From Actinomycetota bacterium (GTDB taxonomy: Bacteria > Actinomycetota > Actinomycetes > Nanopelagicales > Nanopelagicaceae), in the NCBI GenBank assembly GCA_016870855.1, contig VGAF01000008.1, positions 1 to 23,717 of the forward strand: a DNA stretch of 23,717 nt. Reading direction: 5' to 3'. Within the stretch, counting starts at the first letter, position 1. Every line of letters begins with the position of its first letter. The position numbers and the translations under genes were made by a program. The notes below the pieces were generated by a model. The model had not been told where the DNA came from. It did not search any database and worked only from the letters and a program-made list of their open reading frames with translations. Below are positions 22,873 to 23,717 of this stretch, one piece after another.

Positions 22873-23717
22873 CCCGAAAATCTCTCGGGTCAACTCTGCG
22901 CTCGCTCGCCTTGAAGTTGGGATTGCGCAAGTAGATATCACGCCACCAGTTGGTATTTCGGCAAACCCATGGGGCAAGAGCAAATCAGCGATCTCGACCG
23001 GTGTGCATCGCCCACTTACCGCCACCGCGCTTGCAATCCATGGCGATCGACTCCGCTTTATCCTCGGTCTAGATCTTGGATGGATTGGTTGCCACGAATG
23101 CGATGTCGTTAACTTCCGATCCCGGCTAGCGCACGAAGTTGGCGTTGCAATCGACGATATCTTGGTAAATCTAAGTCAGACGCATAAAGGACCACCATTT
23201 TGTATCCACGAAGCGCTCCGCGAAGGTAAGGAATTCGTCGCTCCTTACATTGAGAGCACAATCGTAAAGTTGATATCGCTCTGCAAAACAGCGGCTGCGA
23301 TGCGGGTGCTTGCAGATATCACATGGGAATATGGCAAGTGTGAATTAGGAACGGTACGTGATCTTCCGGTTGGCGATCAAGTCGTGGTTGGGTTCAATCC
23401 GGAGTTACAACCAGACGACAACTTAGCTGTTGGTCGGATAACTGATGCCGCGGGCAAAACCATTGGAACGATCGTGAACTACGGCTGCCATCCAACATCA
23501 GTTGGTTGGGAGAGCGGGATGATTAGCCCTGATTTCGTCGGGCGCGCTCGCGAACTAGTCGAAAGCGCTACCGGCGCACCCATGCTCTATCTATTGGGCG
23601 CATCGGGCAATGTCGCGCCGAAAGTCCAATACTCCGGAGATCTCTCAGTCGCTGATCGAAATGGCGAGATGCTCGGCTATGCAACCCTCGCGACGATCGC
23701 GAAGATGTTGCCACCGG
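22865..23717 (+). CDS. Neutral/alkaline ceramidase N-terminal domain-like protein, copy 2 (3'-truncated)
   Basis: A second member of the same family, cut by the right edge; 284 codons are visible with no stop. It begins MSSPKISRVNSALARLEVGI, then VDITPPVGISANPWG (23-37), the typical family start. It aligns along its whole length with copy 1: YGKCELGTVRDLPVGD with YGKCDLATNRELPCGD, NYGCHPTSVGW with NYACHPTTLAW, SPDFVGRARE with SPDFVGEARD, and GASGNVAPK with GASGDLAPR. The first metal-site motif reads LSQTHKGP, with Gln105 in place of the first His; His107 and His209 are kept. The Glu and Tyr ligands lie beyond the window. The ATG at 22865 overlaps the end of copy 1 by 8 bp, suggesting coupled translation and co-function. 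Confidence 0.75.
   Translation, partial: MSSPKISRVNSALARLEVGIAQVDITPPVGISANPWGKSKSAISTGVHRPLTATALAIHGDRLRFILGLDLGWIGCHECDVVNFRSRLAHEVGVAIDDILVNLSQTHKGPPFCIHEALREGKEFVAPYIESTIVKLISLCKTAAAMRVLADITWEYGKCELGTVRDLPVGDQVVVGFNPELQPDDNLAVGRITDAAGKTIGTIVNYGCHPTSVGWESGMISPDFVGRARELVESATGAPMLYLLGASGNVAPKVQYSGDLSVADRNGEMLGYATLATIAKMLPP

Overview
The window looks like a chromosomal segment of a streamlined actinobacterium. The gene order is the actinobacterial one (menaquinone genes, then nuoA to nuoN, then a long-chain polyprenyl diphosphate synthase). Base composition looks near 50 % G+C by eye and coding density is extreme, with almost no gaps between genes. These points fit a small-genome freshwater lineage such as Nanopelagicales (acI). 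That placement is an inference and was not tested by any search.

Layout from left to right. (1) Positions 3-863 hold the 3' part of a GT-A type glycosyltransferase cut by the window edge. (2) menF (minus strand) and menG (plus strand) diverge from a 51-bp gap; they encode isochorismate synthase and demethylmenaquinone methyltransferase. (3) Positions 2928-17905 carry a complete 14-gene complex I operon, nuoA to nuoN, in canonical order. All 13 gene junctions overlap by 1, 4 or 13 nt. The Fe-S ligands, the quinone-site residues and the antiporter-type Glu/Lys residues are present. (4) A polyprenyl diphosphate synthase follows nuoN after 7 nt and probably makes the menaquinone side chain, so quinone head group, quinone tail and the quinone-reducing enzyme sit side by side. 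(5) Convergent to it, yajQ and rarD form a two-gene minus-strand unit. (6) A class I fructose-bisphosphate aldolase is transcribed divergently from yajQ, with a plausible promoter and a three-copy 16-bp direct repeat in its leader and a strong terminator hairpin behind it.

(7) The least ordinary part is the right end. After the aldolase terminator comes an excellent 5' half of a tRNA-Tyr(GTA), but no recognisable T arm or 3' acceptor strand follows. The following sequence can form two mutually exclusive stems shortly before the next start codon. Two tandem, overlapping genes of the neutral/alkaline ceramidase N-terminal family (PF04734-like) follow. The first keeps all four expected metal-site residues; the second, cut by the window end, has Gln in place of the first His. 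Both lack the catalytic Ser of true ceramidases, so their substrate is open.

No CRISPR array, insertion sequence, phage gene or rRNA gene was seen. No stretch longer than 300 bp lacks a gene.
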